Assembly (NCBI GenBank): GCA_944354125.1
Contig: CALVPT010000001.1
Location: 124,001 to 188,000 of the forward strand
Source of the DNA: an uncultured Clostridia bacterium
GTDB lineage: Bacteria > Bacillota > Clostridia > Christensenellales > Borkfalkiaceae
DNA length: 64,000 nt
Reading direction: 5' to 3'
In this document: piece by piece, positions 54,345 to 63,407 of the stretch
How the letters are laid out: every line of letters starts with the position of its first letter
Position numbering within the stretch: position 1 is the first letter of the stretch
Translations under genes and position numbers: made by a program
Notes under the pieces: model-generated
Database searches by the model: none
Seen by the model: only the letters and a program-made list of their open reading frames with translations
What the model was told of the DNA's origin: nothing

Positions 54345-56957
54345 TTATGCCTTGGGCGCGATCTCCTCGACAGAATAGCACTCGATTATATCGCCGACCC
54401 TGATGTCGTTGAAGCCCTCAATCGCACAGCCGCACTCATAGCCGTAGTTGACTTCCTTGACGTCGTCCTTGAAGCGCTTGAGCTGCTGAACGTTGCCCTC
54501 TACCACGAGCACGTCGTCGCGGTAAATTCTCAGCTTGCCGCCCCTTACAATCTTGCCCTCGAGCACGTAGCAGCCTGCAATGTTGCCGACGCCCGTAATC
54601 TTGAATGTCTGGCGAACTTCGCACTTGCCGAGATATACGTCCTGATACTTGGGCGTGAGCATGCCCTTGAGCGCAGCCTCGACGTCGTCGAGAAGGTCGT
54701 ATATGATGCGGTATGTCCTTATGTCCACCTTGCTCCTCTCCGCCGTAGCCTTAGCCTTGGTGTCGGGACGGACGTTGAAGCCGAGTATGATTGCGTTTGA
54801 CGAATCGGCAAGCATTACGTCCGATTCATTTATTGCGCCTGCACCGCTGTGGATTACCTTAACCTGTACTTCCTCGTTGGAAAGCTTGACGACAGACTGC
54901 TTTACCGCCTCGACAGAGCCCTGAACGTCGCCCTTGATTATGAGGTTGAGCGTCTTTATGTTGCCCTCGGCAATCTTGCCGAATACGTCGTCGAGCGAAA
55001 TCTTGGAAGCCGCCTTGACCATTGCCTCGCTCTGCTTTCTCTTCCTCTCTTCGATAACCGACTTCATGAGGTCCTGAGATACGGCGAAAATAGAGTCGCC
55101 TGCATTGGGAACTTCCTCGAGACCGAGCACGAATACGGGCGTGGAAGGACCTGCCTGCTTTACAGTTCTGCCCCTGTCGTCTATCATTGCGCGGACGCGG
55201 CCGGTGATCGTGCCTGAAATTATGTTGTCGCCCGTATGCAGGGTACCGTTCTGAACGAGCACGGTTGCAAGGGGACCCTTGCCCTTGTCGAGCTGAGCCT
55301 CGATGATGGTGCCCCTTGCCTCTCTTTCGGGATTGGCGAGAAGTTCCTTCATCTCGGCGACGAGCAGGACGTTTTCAAGGAGTTCTGAAATGCCCTGACC
55401 TGTCTTGCAGGAGATGGGACATACAGGCGTATCGCCGCCCCACTCCTCGGGAACCAAACCGTAACCCGTCAGATCCTGCTTTATCTTTTCGGGATTTGCG
55501 CCCGGTTTATCCATCTTATTTATCGCAACTATTATGGATACGTTTGCCGCCTTGGCGTGGTTTATTGCCTCGATAGTCTGGGGCATTATGCCGTCGTCGG
55601 CTGCGACAACGAGTATTACGATATCGGTGACCTGCGCACCCCTAGCCCTCATTGCCGTGAATGCCTCGTGACCGGGAGTATCGATGAAGGTTATCGACTT
55701 GCCGTTTACGTTGACAGAATAAGCGCCGATATGCTGGGTTATGCCGCCCGCTTCGCCTGCCGCGAAATCGGTCTTTCTGATGTAGTCGAGAAGGGAAGTC
55801 TTGCCGTGGTCTACGTGACCCATTACGGTTACGACGGGCGCACGGGGAACGAGACTTTCAATCTCCTCCACCGTGTCGGCCTGCTTTTCGCTGAGTATCT
55901 CTTCCGCCGTCTTTTCGGGCTTATATTCGAGTTCTATGCCCATGCTTGCCGCAAGAAGCGCCGCCGTATCGTAGTCAATCGACTCGTTTACGGTCTTCAT
56001 GATGCCCTCTTTGAACAGCCACTTGGTGATTGCCACCGCCGACATTCCAATCTTTTCGGAGAGTACCTTAAGGGGTATTTCGTCGGTAGTTACGACTGCG
56101 TGCTCTATCTTTACGGTAGATACGGCAACCTGCTTTTTATCCTTCTTTACCCTGAGCTTTCTGTAACCGCTCTTGTCCTCGTCGAAATCCTCTACGGTAA
56201 CGCCCTGCTGCTTTGCAAGCGCACGCTTGGAGATTGCGTGTCTGTCCTTTTCGACATAGGTCTTTTCGAATCCCTTCTTCTTGTCGGGACCGAAATTTTT
56301 GCCCGAAGGCTTTACGGGCTGAGGTGCCGCAGGCGCAACGTATCTGGGCTGGGAGGCAGGGCGCTGTCCGTTGCCCCTCGTCTGGGAGGAATTGTTCCTG
56401 CCGCCCGTGCGGCCGTTTGCATCGCTGTTCACAAATGTCTTGGGAGGCAGAGAACTTGCTTTTGCGACGATGAACGAAGGCCTCTTGGGTTGAGCCGGCT
56501 GGGCTTTTGCCTCTTCCTTCTTTTCGCTTTCCTTGACTTCCTTGGTCTTTTCCTTTACCGCCTTTGCCGTTGCGGGCGCTTCGGATCTTACCTGACGGCT
56601 TGCCTGCTCAGCCTTTACCTCGGGCTTAACTTCAGCCTTTTCGGGCGCCGATGCAACCTCGGTCTTTTCCTCGGGCTTTTCTTCAGGCTTGACTTCTGCC
56701 GTCTTGCTCTCTACCGGCTCGACATTTTCAACTGCGGGTTCGGGTTGTTTTTCTGTAACCTCTTCGGGCTGAGGAGCTGCGCTTTCTTGCTCCTTTTCCT
56801 CTGCCTGTCTTGCCGCCATGTCTGCCTCGAGAGCGGAAAGTCTTTTAATGACGTCGTATGCCGACTTCTCTACCGACGAAATCTTCTTCGTAAGCTCGGT
56901 AAAGCTTCCGTCGGAGAGCATTTTGGATATATTTTCAATATTTTCGTATTTTGCCAT
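54345..56957 (-). CDS. infB: Translation initiation factor IF-2
   Basis: 870 residues. A long low-complexity N-terminal region (K, E, P, A rich, about 45-270), the IF2-N motif ([20 protein letters not shown]-like), then the G domain with [30 protein letters not shown] and NKMDKPGA, and the C-terminal fMet-tRNA-binding domains. Core of the nusA-infB operon. Confidence 0.98.
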   Translation of the reverse strand: MAKYENIENISKMLSDGSFTELTKKISSVEKSAYDVIKRLSALEADMAARQAEEKEQESAAPQPEEVTEKQPEPAVENVEPVESKTAEVKPEEKPEEKTEVASAPEKAEVKPEVKAEQASRQVRSEAPATAKAVKEKTKEVKESEKKEEAKAQPAQPKRPSFIVAKASSLPPKTFVNSDANGRTGGRNNSSQTRGNGQRPASQPRYVAPAAPQPVKPSGKNFGPDKKKGFEKTYVEKDRHAISKRALAKQQGVTVEDFDEDKSGYRKLRVKKDKKQVAVSTVKIEHAVVTTDEIPLKVLSEKIGMSAVAITKWLFKEGIMKTVNESIDYDTAALLAASMGIELEYKPEKTAEEILSEKQADTVEEIESLVPRAPVVTVMGHVDHGKTSLLDYIRKTDFAAGEAGGITQHIGAYSVNVNGKSITFIDTPGHEAFTAMRARGAQVTDIVILVVAADDGIMPQTIEAINHAKAANVSIIVAINKMDKPGANPEKIKQDLTGYGLVPEEWGGDTPVCPISCKTGQGISELLENVLLVAEMKELLANPEREARGTIIEAQLDKGKGPLATVLVQNGTLHTGDNIISGTITGRVRAMIDDRGRTVKQAGPSTPVFVLGLEEVPNAGDSIFAVSQDLMKSVIEERKRKQSEAMVKAASKISLDDVFGKIAEGNIKTLNLIIKGDVQGSVEAVKQSVVKLSNEEVQVKVIHSGAGAINESDVMLADSSNAIILGFNVRPDTKAKATAERSKVDIRTYRIIYDLLDDVEAALKGMLTPKYQDVYLGKCEVRQTFKITGVGNIAGCYVLEGKIVRGGKLRIYRDDVLVVEGNVQQLKRFKDDVKEVNYGYECGCAIEGFNDIRVGDIIECYSVEEIAPKA

Positions 56958-56959
56958 AA

Positions 56960-57277
56960 TTACTGCCTCCCAGCATATAATTTGTAGTTGCCGCCAAGAT
57001 TATCGCATATTGCCTTGGCCAGATTTTCATCGCGCACAGCCGCAATTTTGCAACCTGCCTTATTTACGGAATTTTCAAGTCCGCTGTAACAGACTACGAG
57101 CGGACAGGAAAACCTGTTCTGATATTTTTGCGCCACTTTGAACGTGTTTTCGGACGCGGTCGAGCAGACGATTATGAGATAAACTCCCCTCTTGAGAAGG
57201 TCAATCGTGCCGCTGCCGAGGGCAATCTTCCTCGCCCTCAGACAAAAACCGAGGTAAGAGTCAACCTTTTCTGCCAA
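56960..57277 (-). CDS. L7Ae-family ribosomal/RNA-binding protein (YlxQ)
   Basis: A 105-residue L7Ae/L30e-fold protein starting at a TTG (57275-57277) that has GAGGAGG 6 bases upstream; the frame then reads AEKVDSYLGFCLRARKIALG. Overlaps ylxR by 17 bp. YlxQ proteins bind kink-turn RNA. It lies in its conserved place between ylxR and infB. Confidence 0.9.
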   Translation of the reverse strand: MAEKVDSYLGFCLRARKIALGSGTIDLLKRGVYLIIVCSTASENTFKVAQKYQNRFSCPLVVCYSGLENSVNKAGCKIAAVRDENLAKAICDNLGGNYKLYAGRQ

Positions 57278-57536
57278 GGTATTCCTCCTCAATCGCCGAA
57301 TATATGCCGTCGTCTATTCTGCAGGCGAACACCCTGTCGAGCAGACGACCTTTTTTAAGTTTTGCTATGCACTCCGCCTTGTCGCATATATATGCGCCCC
57401 TGCCCGCCGCCTTTGAGGAAAAGTCTATGAATACCTTTCCTTCGGCGTTCTTTACTATGCGGAGCATCTGACGTTTTTCCTTGAGCTCCCTGCAGGCTAT
57501 GCACTGTCTGAGCGGTATCTTCTTAGTTCCGGGCAT
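57261..57536 (-). CDS. ylxR: YlxR family RNA-binding protein
   Basis: 91 residues with IPLRQCIACRELKEKRQMLR and GRGAYICDKAECI, both hallmarks. Recently linked to RNase P in some Bacillota. Conserved position after nusA, 3 bp from its stop. Confidence 0.94.
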   Translation of the reverse strand: MPGTKKIPLRQCIACRELKEKRQMLRIVKNAEGKVFIDFSSKAAGRGAYICDKAECIAKLKKGRLLDRVFACRIDDGIYSAIEEEYLGRKG

Positions 57537-57539
57537 CTG

Positions 57540-58649
57540 TTACTCTTCTTCCTTACCCGTTTCCGTCTCTTGGTTTGCCTCTTCGAGGTCATGAACGCCA
57601 TAGCCGAGCTTTGCCGCCGCGCTCTCGCTCTTGACGTCTATCTTCCAGCCCGTAAGCCTTACTGCAAGGCGCGCGTTCTGACCGTCCTTGCCGATTGCAA
57701 GCGAAAGCTTGTCGTCGGGAACGACTGCCATTGCCGACTTTTCGCCGTCAAGCTGGGTGACGGAGATGACCTTTGCGGGCGAAAGCGCCTTGGCAATGAA
57801 CTCGAGGGGATTTTCGCTCCAGGGAATGATGTCTATCTTCTCGCCGTGAAGTTCTTCGACTACCGCGTTTACCCTGGAACCCTTGTTGCCGACGCACGCG
57901 CCGACGGCATCTACTCTGGGATCCTCCGAGCAGATTGCAATCTTCGTCCTTGCGCCTGCCTCGCGGCTGACTTCCTTTATGACTACGCTGCCCTGCTTGA
58001 TTTCGGGCACTTCTTCTTCGAAGAGCTTGCGCACAAGTCCTGCCGACGAACGGCTGACAAGCACCTGCGCACCCTTATAACCGCTCTTTACGCGCTTTAC
58101 GAAAACCTTTATCTTATCGTTTACGTTATACGTCTCTCCGGGAACCTGGTCGGAGGGCATCATGAGACCTTCAACCTGACCCTTGCCGAGCTCGACGTAT
58201 ACGTTTCTGGCATCTATCTTTCTTATGGTGCCCACTACGAGCTCGCCCTCCTTGTCGGAGAACTCGTTCATGGCAGCGTCCCTCTCGGTCTCGTGGAGCT
58301 TTTGCAGGATGACCTGCTTTGCCGTCTGTGCGGCAATACGGGAGAAATCCTTGGGCTTGAAGTTTTCGACTATCTTGTCGCCCACCTTATAGCTCTTCTT
58401 GATTTCCTGAGCCTCCTCGAGCGAGATTTCGGTATCCCTGTTTTCTACCTCTTCGACGACCGTCCTTACCGAGTAGAACTCTATGGTGCCCTTTTCAGGC
58501 GACAACTTCAGTTCGATTGCGCCTGCACCGCCCTGCTTTTTGCGCGCGGAAATTAAGGCATTCTGGAGCGCCTCTATAAATACTTCCTGGGGGATACCCT
58601 TCTGACTTTCAAGATCTGCAAGAGCAGCAAAAAAATCCTTATTGACCAT
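57540..58649 (-). CDS. nusA: Transcription termination/antitermination protein NusA
   Basis: 369 residues: an N-terminal RNA-polymerase-binding domain, an S1 domain (VGTIRKIDARNVYVELG) and two KH domains (GACVGNKGSRVNAVVEELHG, LAIGKDGQNARLAVRLTG). No acidic C-terminal repeats, as in other Bacillota. 57 bp after rimP. Confidence 0.97.
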   Translation of the reverse strand: MVNKDFFAALADLESQKGIPQEVFIEALQNALISARKKQGGAGAIELKLSPEKGTIEFYSVRTVVEEVENRDTEISLEEAQEIKKSYKVGDKIVENFKPKDFSRIAAQTAKQVILQKLHETERDAAMNEFSDKEGELVVGTIRKIDARNVYVELGKGQVEGLMMPSDQVPGETYNVNDKIKVFVKRVKSGYKGAQVLVSRSSAGLVRKLFEEEVPEIKQGSVVIKEVSREAGARTKIAICSEDPRVDAVGACVGNKGSRVNAVVEELHGEKIDIIPWSENPLEFIAKALSPAKVISVTQLDGEKSAMAVVPDDKLSLAIGKDGQNARLAVRLTGWKIDVKSESAAAKLGYGVHDLEEANQETETGKEEE

Positions 58650-58706
58650 TTTGATTTCTCCTAAAATATTATGTCTGATTGCGCGGTTTTCAAAGAGCGC
58701 CTTAAG

Positions 58707-59165
58707 TTATTCGAATTTGATAGCCTTGTTTATCTTGGCTATTCTGTTGCGGGGCACCTTGACGCTTTCGCCCTTGACGGCAAGAGTGACGCTGTTTTCG
58801 TCAAATTCCGAGAGAATGCCCTCGATGAGCTTTTTGCCCTTGAGAGGTGAATAGAGCTTAACCTCTACCTCCTTGCCGAGATTTCTTTCGAAGTCCCTTG
58901 TCGTTTTGAAAGGTCTGTCAAGCCCGGGGCTGGAGACGTTGAGCGTATAGGGGTCGCCGTAGCTGGGGTCGAGCTCGTCGATAGGCTCGGTAATTGCGTT
59001 ATGGAATTTTTCGCAGGTATCGAGGTCGACTCCGCTTTCGGTTTCTATGAATATCGTCAGTTCGCCCTGCTTTTCGTTTAAGGCAATATCGACGATTTCA
59101 ATGCCCATTGGCGCCGCTATTCCCTCGGCAAAACTCCATATCTCTTCCACAGATTTGAATTTCAT
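58707..59165 (-). CDS. rimP: Ribosome maturation factor RimP
   Basis: 152 residues from the ATG at 59163-59165 (GGAG 5 bases upstream); the upstream TTG frame runs through a hairpin and is rejected. Conserved segments: GIEIVDIALNEKQGELTIFI, YTLNVSSPGLDRPFKT and the SH3-like tail. Needed for 30S assembly. First gene of the long operon that runs to 46539, with its own promoter. Confidence 0.95.
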   Translation of the reverse strand: MKFKSVEEIWSFAEGIAAPMGIEIVDIALNEKQGELTIFIETESGVDLDTCEKFHNAITEPIDELDPSYGDPYTLNVSSPGLDRPFKTTRDFERNLGKEVEVKLYSPLKGKKLIEGILSEFDENSVTLAVKGESVKVPRNRIAKINKAIKFE

Positions 59166-59183
59166 ATTGCTCCATATATAAGG

Positions 59184-59211
59184 ATTGAGTGCCTTTGTCA
59201 AGGCACTCAAT
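59184..59211 (-). promoter_or_regulatory. Hairpin in the rimP leader
   Basis: A perfect 12-bp stem ATTGAGTGCCTT/AAGGCACTCAAT (59184-59195 with 59200-59211), loop of 4. It ends about 20 bases before the rimP ATG and has no U-tract. It occupies most of the 65-base leader. Confidence 0.7.
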
Positions 59212-59238
59212 CTTAAAACTAAGTATTAAGTCTTTTAC

Positions 59239-59267
59239 ATTATAACATACGACTTTCGATTTGGCAA
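59239..59267 (-). promoter_or_regulatory. Promoter of the rimP-nusA-infB operon
   Basis: Minus strand: TTGCCA (59262-59267), a 17-base spacer and TATAAT (59239-59244). It begins 3 bases past the stop of the PolC-derived exonuclease gene, separating that gene from the operon. Confidence 0.8.
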
Positions 59268-59270
59268 GTT

Positions 59271-60806
59271 TTAGCAGAGGTTTGGCAAAGATTTTTTTAT
59301 TTTTATAAGTTCTTTGAATATCTTTGCCGTGACCAGCGCATCGTCCGCCGCCCTGTGATGGTTGAAAGTTATGCCGAAATGGTTTGCAATGGTGTCCAGC
59401 TTATAGTTGGAAAGGCGCAGAAGCTGCTGCGCGAGGGGGAACGTGTCAAACAGCTTTCTCTCGAGCATATAGCCGCACTGCGAACAATAATAATCGACGA
59501 ACTTGAAGTCGAAGTTGGCGGCATTGTGGCCTACGAGATATGCCCCGTCGCAGAACTTGAAAAAGTCTGGCATTACTTCCTCGAAATCGGGGGCGTTGTC
59601 TACGTCCGACTGCACTATGCCCGTAAGTTTTACTATCTCCTCGGAGAGCTTGCGCCTGGGATTGACAAAGGTCGAGAACTTTTCGGTAATCTCTCCGCCG
59701 ACCATCCTGAACGCGCCTATCTCTATTATCCTGTCCATATTGCCTGCCGAGGGCGAACTGTTAAGACCCGTCGTCTCGAGGTCGAATATTACGAACACGT
59801 TGTCCTTAAGGCAGTCGGGAACGCTTCTGTCCGAAAACATGTCGTCCTGCGTGAATTCCTCGAAGGGCTGCGGACGAATGGTCTCGTAGTACTTCGGGAC
59901 GGGCTTGGACATGCGCTTTTCGGGCACGAACCCTTCGGGAACACTGCCGTAATCGATGAAGTTGGCAGTTGCCCTTACCATTCCGTTATAGGTATCCGTC
60001 TTGCAGGTCATGACTATGCTGTCCCCGACCTGTAGCTTCTTTATCTTTTCTATGCTCTTTTTGCGCGCAAAGTAGCTTATGCGCATAGACGCGGTCGTAT
60101 CGTTGAGCGTAAAGCTGAACATTGTGCGCTCCTTGCCCGTGCTGTTTTCGAAAGTTCGCTCCCTTATGTCCTCTATTTTGCCGCACACGACGACGTTTTC
60201 GCTTATGAAATTGAGGTCGCTTAAGTATACCGCCGTCTTTTTGCTCTCCGTGCTCTCTATGAAGGAGAAATCGGATATTTCAAACGTTCTGACGGGTATG
60301 ACGTACTCTATATTTTCGTGCTCTTCCTCGATTTCTATATTTTCTGCCTTGGAAGAGTCGGCAATGCACTTGCCCGAGAACTCGCCGCAGAAACACTTTT
60401 TCAGCTCTGCCGAAACAGCCGCTATGAAGTCGTTGGAGTAGGCATTGACGCTTATGACCTTTACGGTAAAGTAAAAGCCGTTCTGAACCTTCTCCACGGC
60501 GACGTCGCTTTCGCCTATGAACGCCGAAAGAGGACGGTTGACATTGGGAATTATCTCCAAGATTTTGCGCGCAACCATTCCCTCGTCCGGGGTGAGTTTG
60601 GAAATCTTTACCCTTACCGAAAAGAGGTCGGGCACGTATTGAGAAACTATCTCCTTTACTTCGGTCTCGTCGGCGGAGGTGAATGCCTTGTCCGTGACCA
60701 GGCTGACCTCTACGGCGTTTTCCGCCCTTACAAGCGTTACCGAAGTCAGAATAGCCGTGTTCATGTTGGCTATTCCCCTTATGTCGTCAATAAATTTTTC
60801 AGTCAT
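59271..60806 (-). CDS. PolC-derived protein: N-terminal and OB domains plus DEDDh exonuclease, no PHP or polymerase
   Basis: 511 residues at the ispG-rimP position where Bacillota carry polC (about 1430 residues). Residues 1-150 resemble the PolC N-terminal region. Residues about 200-288 match the PolC OB domain (VVVCGKIEDIRERTFENSTG, VGDSIVMTCKTDTYNGMVRA). After a linker, residues 335-503 are a DnaQ-like exonuclease with intact D342, E344 (FDLETTG), D433 (HNAANFDF), H484 and D489 (HHRAADDA). In PolC the exonuclease is inserted in a PHP domain; here neither PHP half nor the polymerase exists, and a clean TAA follows. ATG start, overlapping ispG by 8 bp. Proofreading or repair roles are inferred. 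Confidence 0.88.
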   Translation of the reverse strand: MTEKFIDDIRGIANMNTAILTSVTLVRAENAVEVSLVTDKAFTSADETEVKEIVSQYVPDLFSVRVKISKLTPDEGMVARKILEIIPNVNRPLSAFIGESDVAVEKVQNGFYFTVKVISVNAYSNDFIAAVSAELKKCFCGEFSGKCIADSSKAENIEIEEEHENIEYVIPVRTFEISDFSFIESTESKKTAVYLSDLNFISENVVVCGKIEDIRERTFENSTGKERTMFSFTLNDTTASMRISYFARKKSIEKIKKLQVGDSIVMTCKTDTYNGMVRATANFIDYGSVPEGFVPEKRMSKPVPKYYETIRPQPFEEFTQDDMFSDRSVPDCLKDNVFVIFDLETTGLNSSPSAGNMDRIIEIGAFRMVGGEITEKFSTFVNPRRKLSEEIVKLTGIVQSDVDNAPDFEEVMPDFFKFCDGAYLVGHNAANFDFKFVDYYCSQCGYMLERKLFDTFPLAQQLLRLSNYKLDTIANHFGITFNHHRAADDALVTAKIFKELIKIKKSLPNLC

Positions 60807-61857
60807 TTAGAAGTCCTTCCAGTTCGGCGAAAAATGCGCTCTCAGCATCCGCCGCGTCAACCTTTCTGATTATTTCGCCGCGTCTGAATATCACGCAATA
60901 GTCCTTTGACCCTGCAATTCCTATGTCGCAGTCCCTTGCCTCGCCCGGGCCGTTGACAACGCAGCCCATCACGGCGACTTTGAGCGGCTTACCTACCTTT
61001 TCTACGCGCGCCGATACCTTTTCGGCAAGGCCGACGACGTCCCATTGCGTTCTGCCGCAGGTCGGGCAGGAAATGACGTCCACGAAATTCTTATCCAGCC
61101 CTATGGCGCGCAGAAGGCGCTTTGCAGCATATATTTCCTTTACGGGGTCACCCGTTATGGATATGCGCATCGTGTCGCCTATGCCGTCAATTAATAGCGC
61201 GCCGAGCGCAGCGCTCGACTTGACTATCGCCATCTGCTCCGTCCCCGCCTCGGTGACGCCTATGTGCAGGGGGTAATCGCACCTCTTTGAAAGAAGCCTG
61301 TACGCGCCGACCGTCAGCCTTACGTCCGACGCCTTGACCGAGATGACTATGTCGCTTACGCCGTGTCTTTCTAAAATTGCGGCGTTATAGAGGGCGCTTT
61401 CGACCAGCGCCTCCCTGCTTCTGCCGTATTTTTCGGCAAACTGCTTTTCTATGCTGCCCGTATTCGCGCCCACCCTCACGGGTATTTTATGCGCCTTAAT
61501 GCAGTCGGCTACGATTGCAATTTCCCTCTCTCCGCCGATATTGCCGGGATTTATGCGCACCTTGTCGCATCCGCTTTCAATAGCCTTGACGGCAAGCTTA
61601 TAAGAAAAATGAATGTCCGCGACAACGGGCAGACCGCCACATTTGAGCTTTGCTATTGCCGCTGCGTCCGCCTCGTCGAGAACTGACACCCTTATTATGT
61701 CGCATCCCGCATCTTTGAGCGCGGCAATCTGCTTCAGCGTTGCCTCCGTATCAGCCGTGCGCGTCGTGCACATGGACTGGATTTTGACGCGTGATGCGCC
61801 GCCTATCTTGATATTTCCGCAGGTTACCTGCCTTGTGATTTTTGCAGTATTTTCCAT
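60799..61857 (-). CDS. ispG: 4-hydroxy-3-methylbut-2-enyl diphosphate synthase IspG (GcpE)
   Basis: Penultimate step of the MEP isoprenoid pathway. The 352 residues have the TIM-barrel part (GGASRVKIQSMCTTRTADTE, RINPGNIGG) and the 4Fe-4S C-terminal domain with SCPTCGRTQWD and CVVNGPGEARDCDIGIAGS. Other MEP genes usually precede it; here nrdR does, with a terminator between. No clear promoter was found, so read-through from nrdR is likely. Confidence 0.97.
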   Translation of the reverse strand: MENTAKITRQVTCGNIKIGGASRVKIQSMCTTRTADTEATLKQIAALKDAGCDIIRVSVLDEADAAAIAKLKCGGLPVVADIHFSYKLAVKAIESGCDKVRINPGNIGGEREIAIVADCIKAHKIPVRVGANTGSIEKQFAEKYGRSREALVESALYNAAILERHGVSDIVISVKASDVRLTVGAYRLLSKRCDYPLHIGVTEAGTEQMAIVKSSAALGALLIDGIGDTMRISITGDPVKEIYAAKRLLRAIGLDKNFVDVISCPTCGRTQWDVVGLAEKVSARVEKVGKPLKVAVMGCVVNGPGEARDCDIGIAGSKDYCVIFRRGEIIRKVDAADAESAFFAELEGLLND

Positions 61858-61873
61858 AGTCCGTCGAAATAAT

Positions 61874-61896
61874 AAAGGCAGCTTTCAACTGCCTTT
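61874..61896 (-). terminator. Hairpin between nrdR and ispG
   Basis: An 8-bp stem AAAGGCAG/CTGCCTTT (61874-61881 with 61889-61896) followed on the minus strand by ATTATTTCG. A moderate terminator only 16 bases before the ispG ATG. Confidence 0.6.
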
Positions 61897-61904
61897 AATC
61901 TGTT

Positions 61905-62363
61905 TTATTTTCTGTTTTCCATCATCTTCTGCAGCTCCTTCATGAAGCTGTCGATGTCGGTAAAGGAGCGGTATACGCTTGCATATCTGACATATGCGAC
62001 TTCGTCGAGATTTTTGAGCTCCTCCATGACCATCTCGCCTATTTCCTTGGAGGAAATTTCCTGGTCCATGGTGTTATATACCCGTTTGGTTATGTCGTCT
62101 ACCGCCTTGTCTATCTTTTCCATTGAGACGGGACGCTTCTCGCAAGCCTTTATTATGCCGTTTTTGACCTTCTGCGCATCGTACGCCTGGCGCGCTCCGC
62201 TGGACTTGACGACGAGCACGGGTGTGTCCTCGATAGTCTCGTAAGTAGTGAAACGCTTGCCGCAATTGACGCACTCCCTGCGCCTTCTTATCGTCCTGCC
62301 CTCATCGGCGGAACGGCTGTCGATAACCTTGCTGTCCTCGCATCCGCAAAATATGCACTTCAT
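61905..62363 (-). CDS. nrdR: Transcriptional repressor NrdR
   Basis: 152 residues: a zinc ribbon (CIFCGCEDSKVIDSR, CVNCGKRFTTYE) and an ATP cone (VLVVKSSGARQAYDAQKVKN). Represses ribonucleotide reductase genes when dATP is high. The ATG at 62361-62363 gives the family start MKCIFCG; an upstream in-frame alternative is not used. Its promoter contains a likely NrdR box. Confidence 0.96.
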   Translation of the reverse strand: MKCIFCGCEDSKVIDSRSADEGRTIRRRRECVNCGKRFTTYETIEDTPVLVVKSSGARQAYDAQKVKNGIIKACEKRPVSMEKIDKAVDDITKRVYNTMDQEISSKEIGEMVMEELKNLDEVAYVRYASVYRSFTDIDSFMKELQKMMENRK

Positions 62364-62393
62364 ATGCTGTCCTATCCCTTGTTGATTTATGGT

Positions 62394-62422
62394 ATTATAC
62401 CACAAAATATTGTGCTTGTAAA
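62394..62422 (-). promoter_or_regulatory. nrdR promoter with NrdR box in the spacer
   Basis: Minus strand: TTTACA (62417-62422), a 17-base spacer and TATAAT (62394-62399). The spacer holds CACAATATTTTGTG (62401-62414), one mismatch from the palindromic NrdR-box pattern CACAATATATTGTG. A second box at the usual spacing was not found. Confidence 0.7.
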
Positions 62423-62456
62423 GACCTAATTTTTAAATCGGCCAACCTTATTGCAA

Positions 62457-63275
62457 TTATCTGAGACTTGCCTTCATTACGTCCTCGAACTGAACGCCGT
62501 AGGGGTGATTGTCGCCCGTCGCCCTTATGCAGTCTGCGACAAATTTTCCTGCCGCACGGCAACTTTCGGCGTGCGACAAGCCGTTGAGCCAGTGCGCCGC
62601 ATAGGTAGCCGTGAAAATGTCGCCCGTGCCGTGGAAGAAACGGGGAAGCTTTTCGTCGAACACATATTCAATAGCGCCGCCGTTTTCGGGACTTGCAATC
62701 GCCTCGCCTATCTTTCCGTCCTCCTCTACGCCCGTAATTATTATCGTTCCCTCAGTAAGTCCTTTAAGCTTTTCCACGAGCTTTTCGACATATGCCTTGT
62801 CGCACCTTTCGGGGAAGGGAAGTCCGGCAAGGAAGCAGGCTTCGGTAATGTTGGGCACTATTACGTCGGCAAGAGAGATAAATTCCCTGACCGACTGTAC
62901 ATAATTTTCGTCAAAACCGGGATAGAGCTTGCCGTTGTCGCCGAATACGGGGTCTATTATTATCTTTGCTCCCTCTTCGGAGAACTCCCTGAATATCTTT
63001 TCGGACAGCTCCATATACTTTTTGCTGCCGAGATAGCCGAGCACGTAGCCGTTGAACTTTATGTCGTTGACCTTCCACGCATCGAACACGTTTTCAAATT
63101 CGGGAGCGAAGTCGAAATACGACCACTTTTTATACATGGTGTGATTAGATAGAATTGCCGTGGGCAGAATTGCCGTTTCCATGCCGAAGTGCGAGAGCAC
63201 GGGCAGAACCGCCGTTATGGAGCACTGCCCCACGCAGGAGATATCCTGTATAGCCAGAACTTTTTTTCCGTTCAT
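62457..63275 (-). CDS. Pyridoxal/pyridoxamine kinase family protein
   Basis: 272-residue ribokinase-fold kinase: AIQDISCVGQCSITAVLPVL near the N terminus, LGYLGSKKYME, DPVFGDNGKLYPG, VPNITEACFLAG and the catalytic FHGTGDIFTA. The pattern matches pyridoxamine kinases of Clostridia (PdxK/PdxY type), supplying PLP for enzymes such as the one at 1-969. SD AAAGGA precedes the ATG. Confidence 0.88.
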   Translation of the reverse strand: MNGKKVLAIQDISCVGQCSITAVLPVLSHFGMETAILPTAILSNHTMYKKWSYFDFAPEFENVFDAWKVNDIKFNGYVLGYLGSKKYMELSEKIFREFSEEGAKIIIDPVFGDNGKLYPGFDENYVQSVREFISLADVIVPNITEACFLAGLPFPERCDKAYVEKLVEKLKGLTEGTIIITGVEEDGKIGEAIASPENGGAIEYVFDEKLPRFFHGTGDIFTATYAAHWLNGLSHAESCRAAGKFVADCIRATGDNHPYGVQFEDVMKASLR

Positions 63276-63372
63276 ATTTATTTCCTTTTATATTTTATTG
63301 GCATAAAGAACGCTGATTTTTCAGCCGATCTTACGCCGACATATAATTTGCGCAATGTGCACTTTTAAATTC

Positions 63373-63394
63373 AGCCCGCTTTTTTACGGCGGGC
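63373..63394 (-). terminator. Hairpin after purL
   Basis: Stem GCCCGC/GCGGGC (63374-63379 with 63389-63394) 14 bases past the purL stop. On the minus strand it is followed by TGAATTTAAAA, a weak U-tract. Confidence 0.55.
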
Positions 63395-63407
63395 CGATTT
63401 TAACTTA

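Noticed and set aside
55557-56987. A 476-codon plus-strand frame opposite infB
   Set aside because: Arises from biased codons of infB; composition is Leu/Cys/Arg-rich nonsense.
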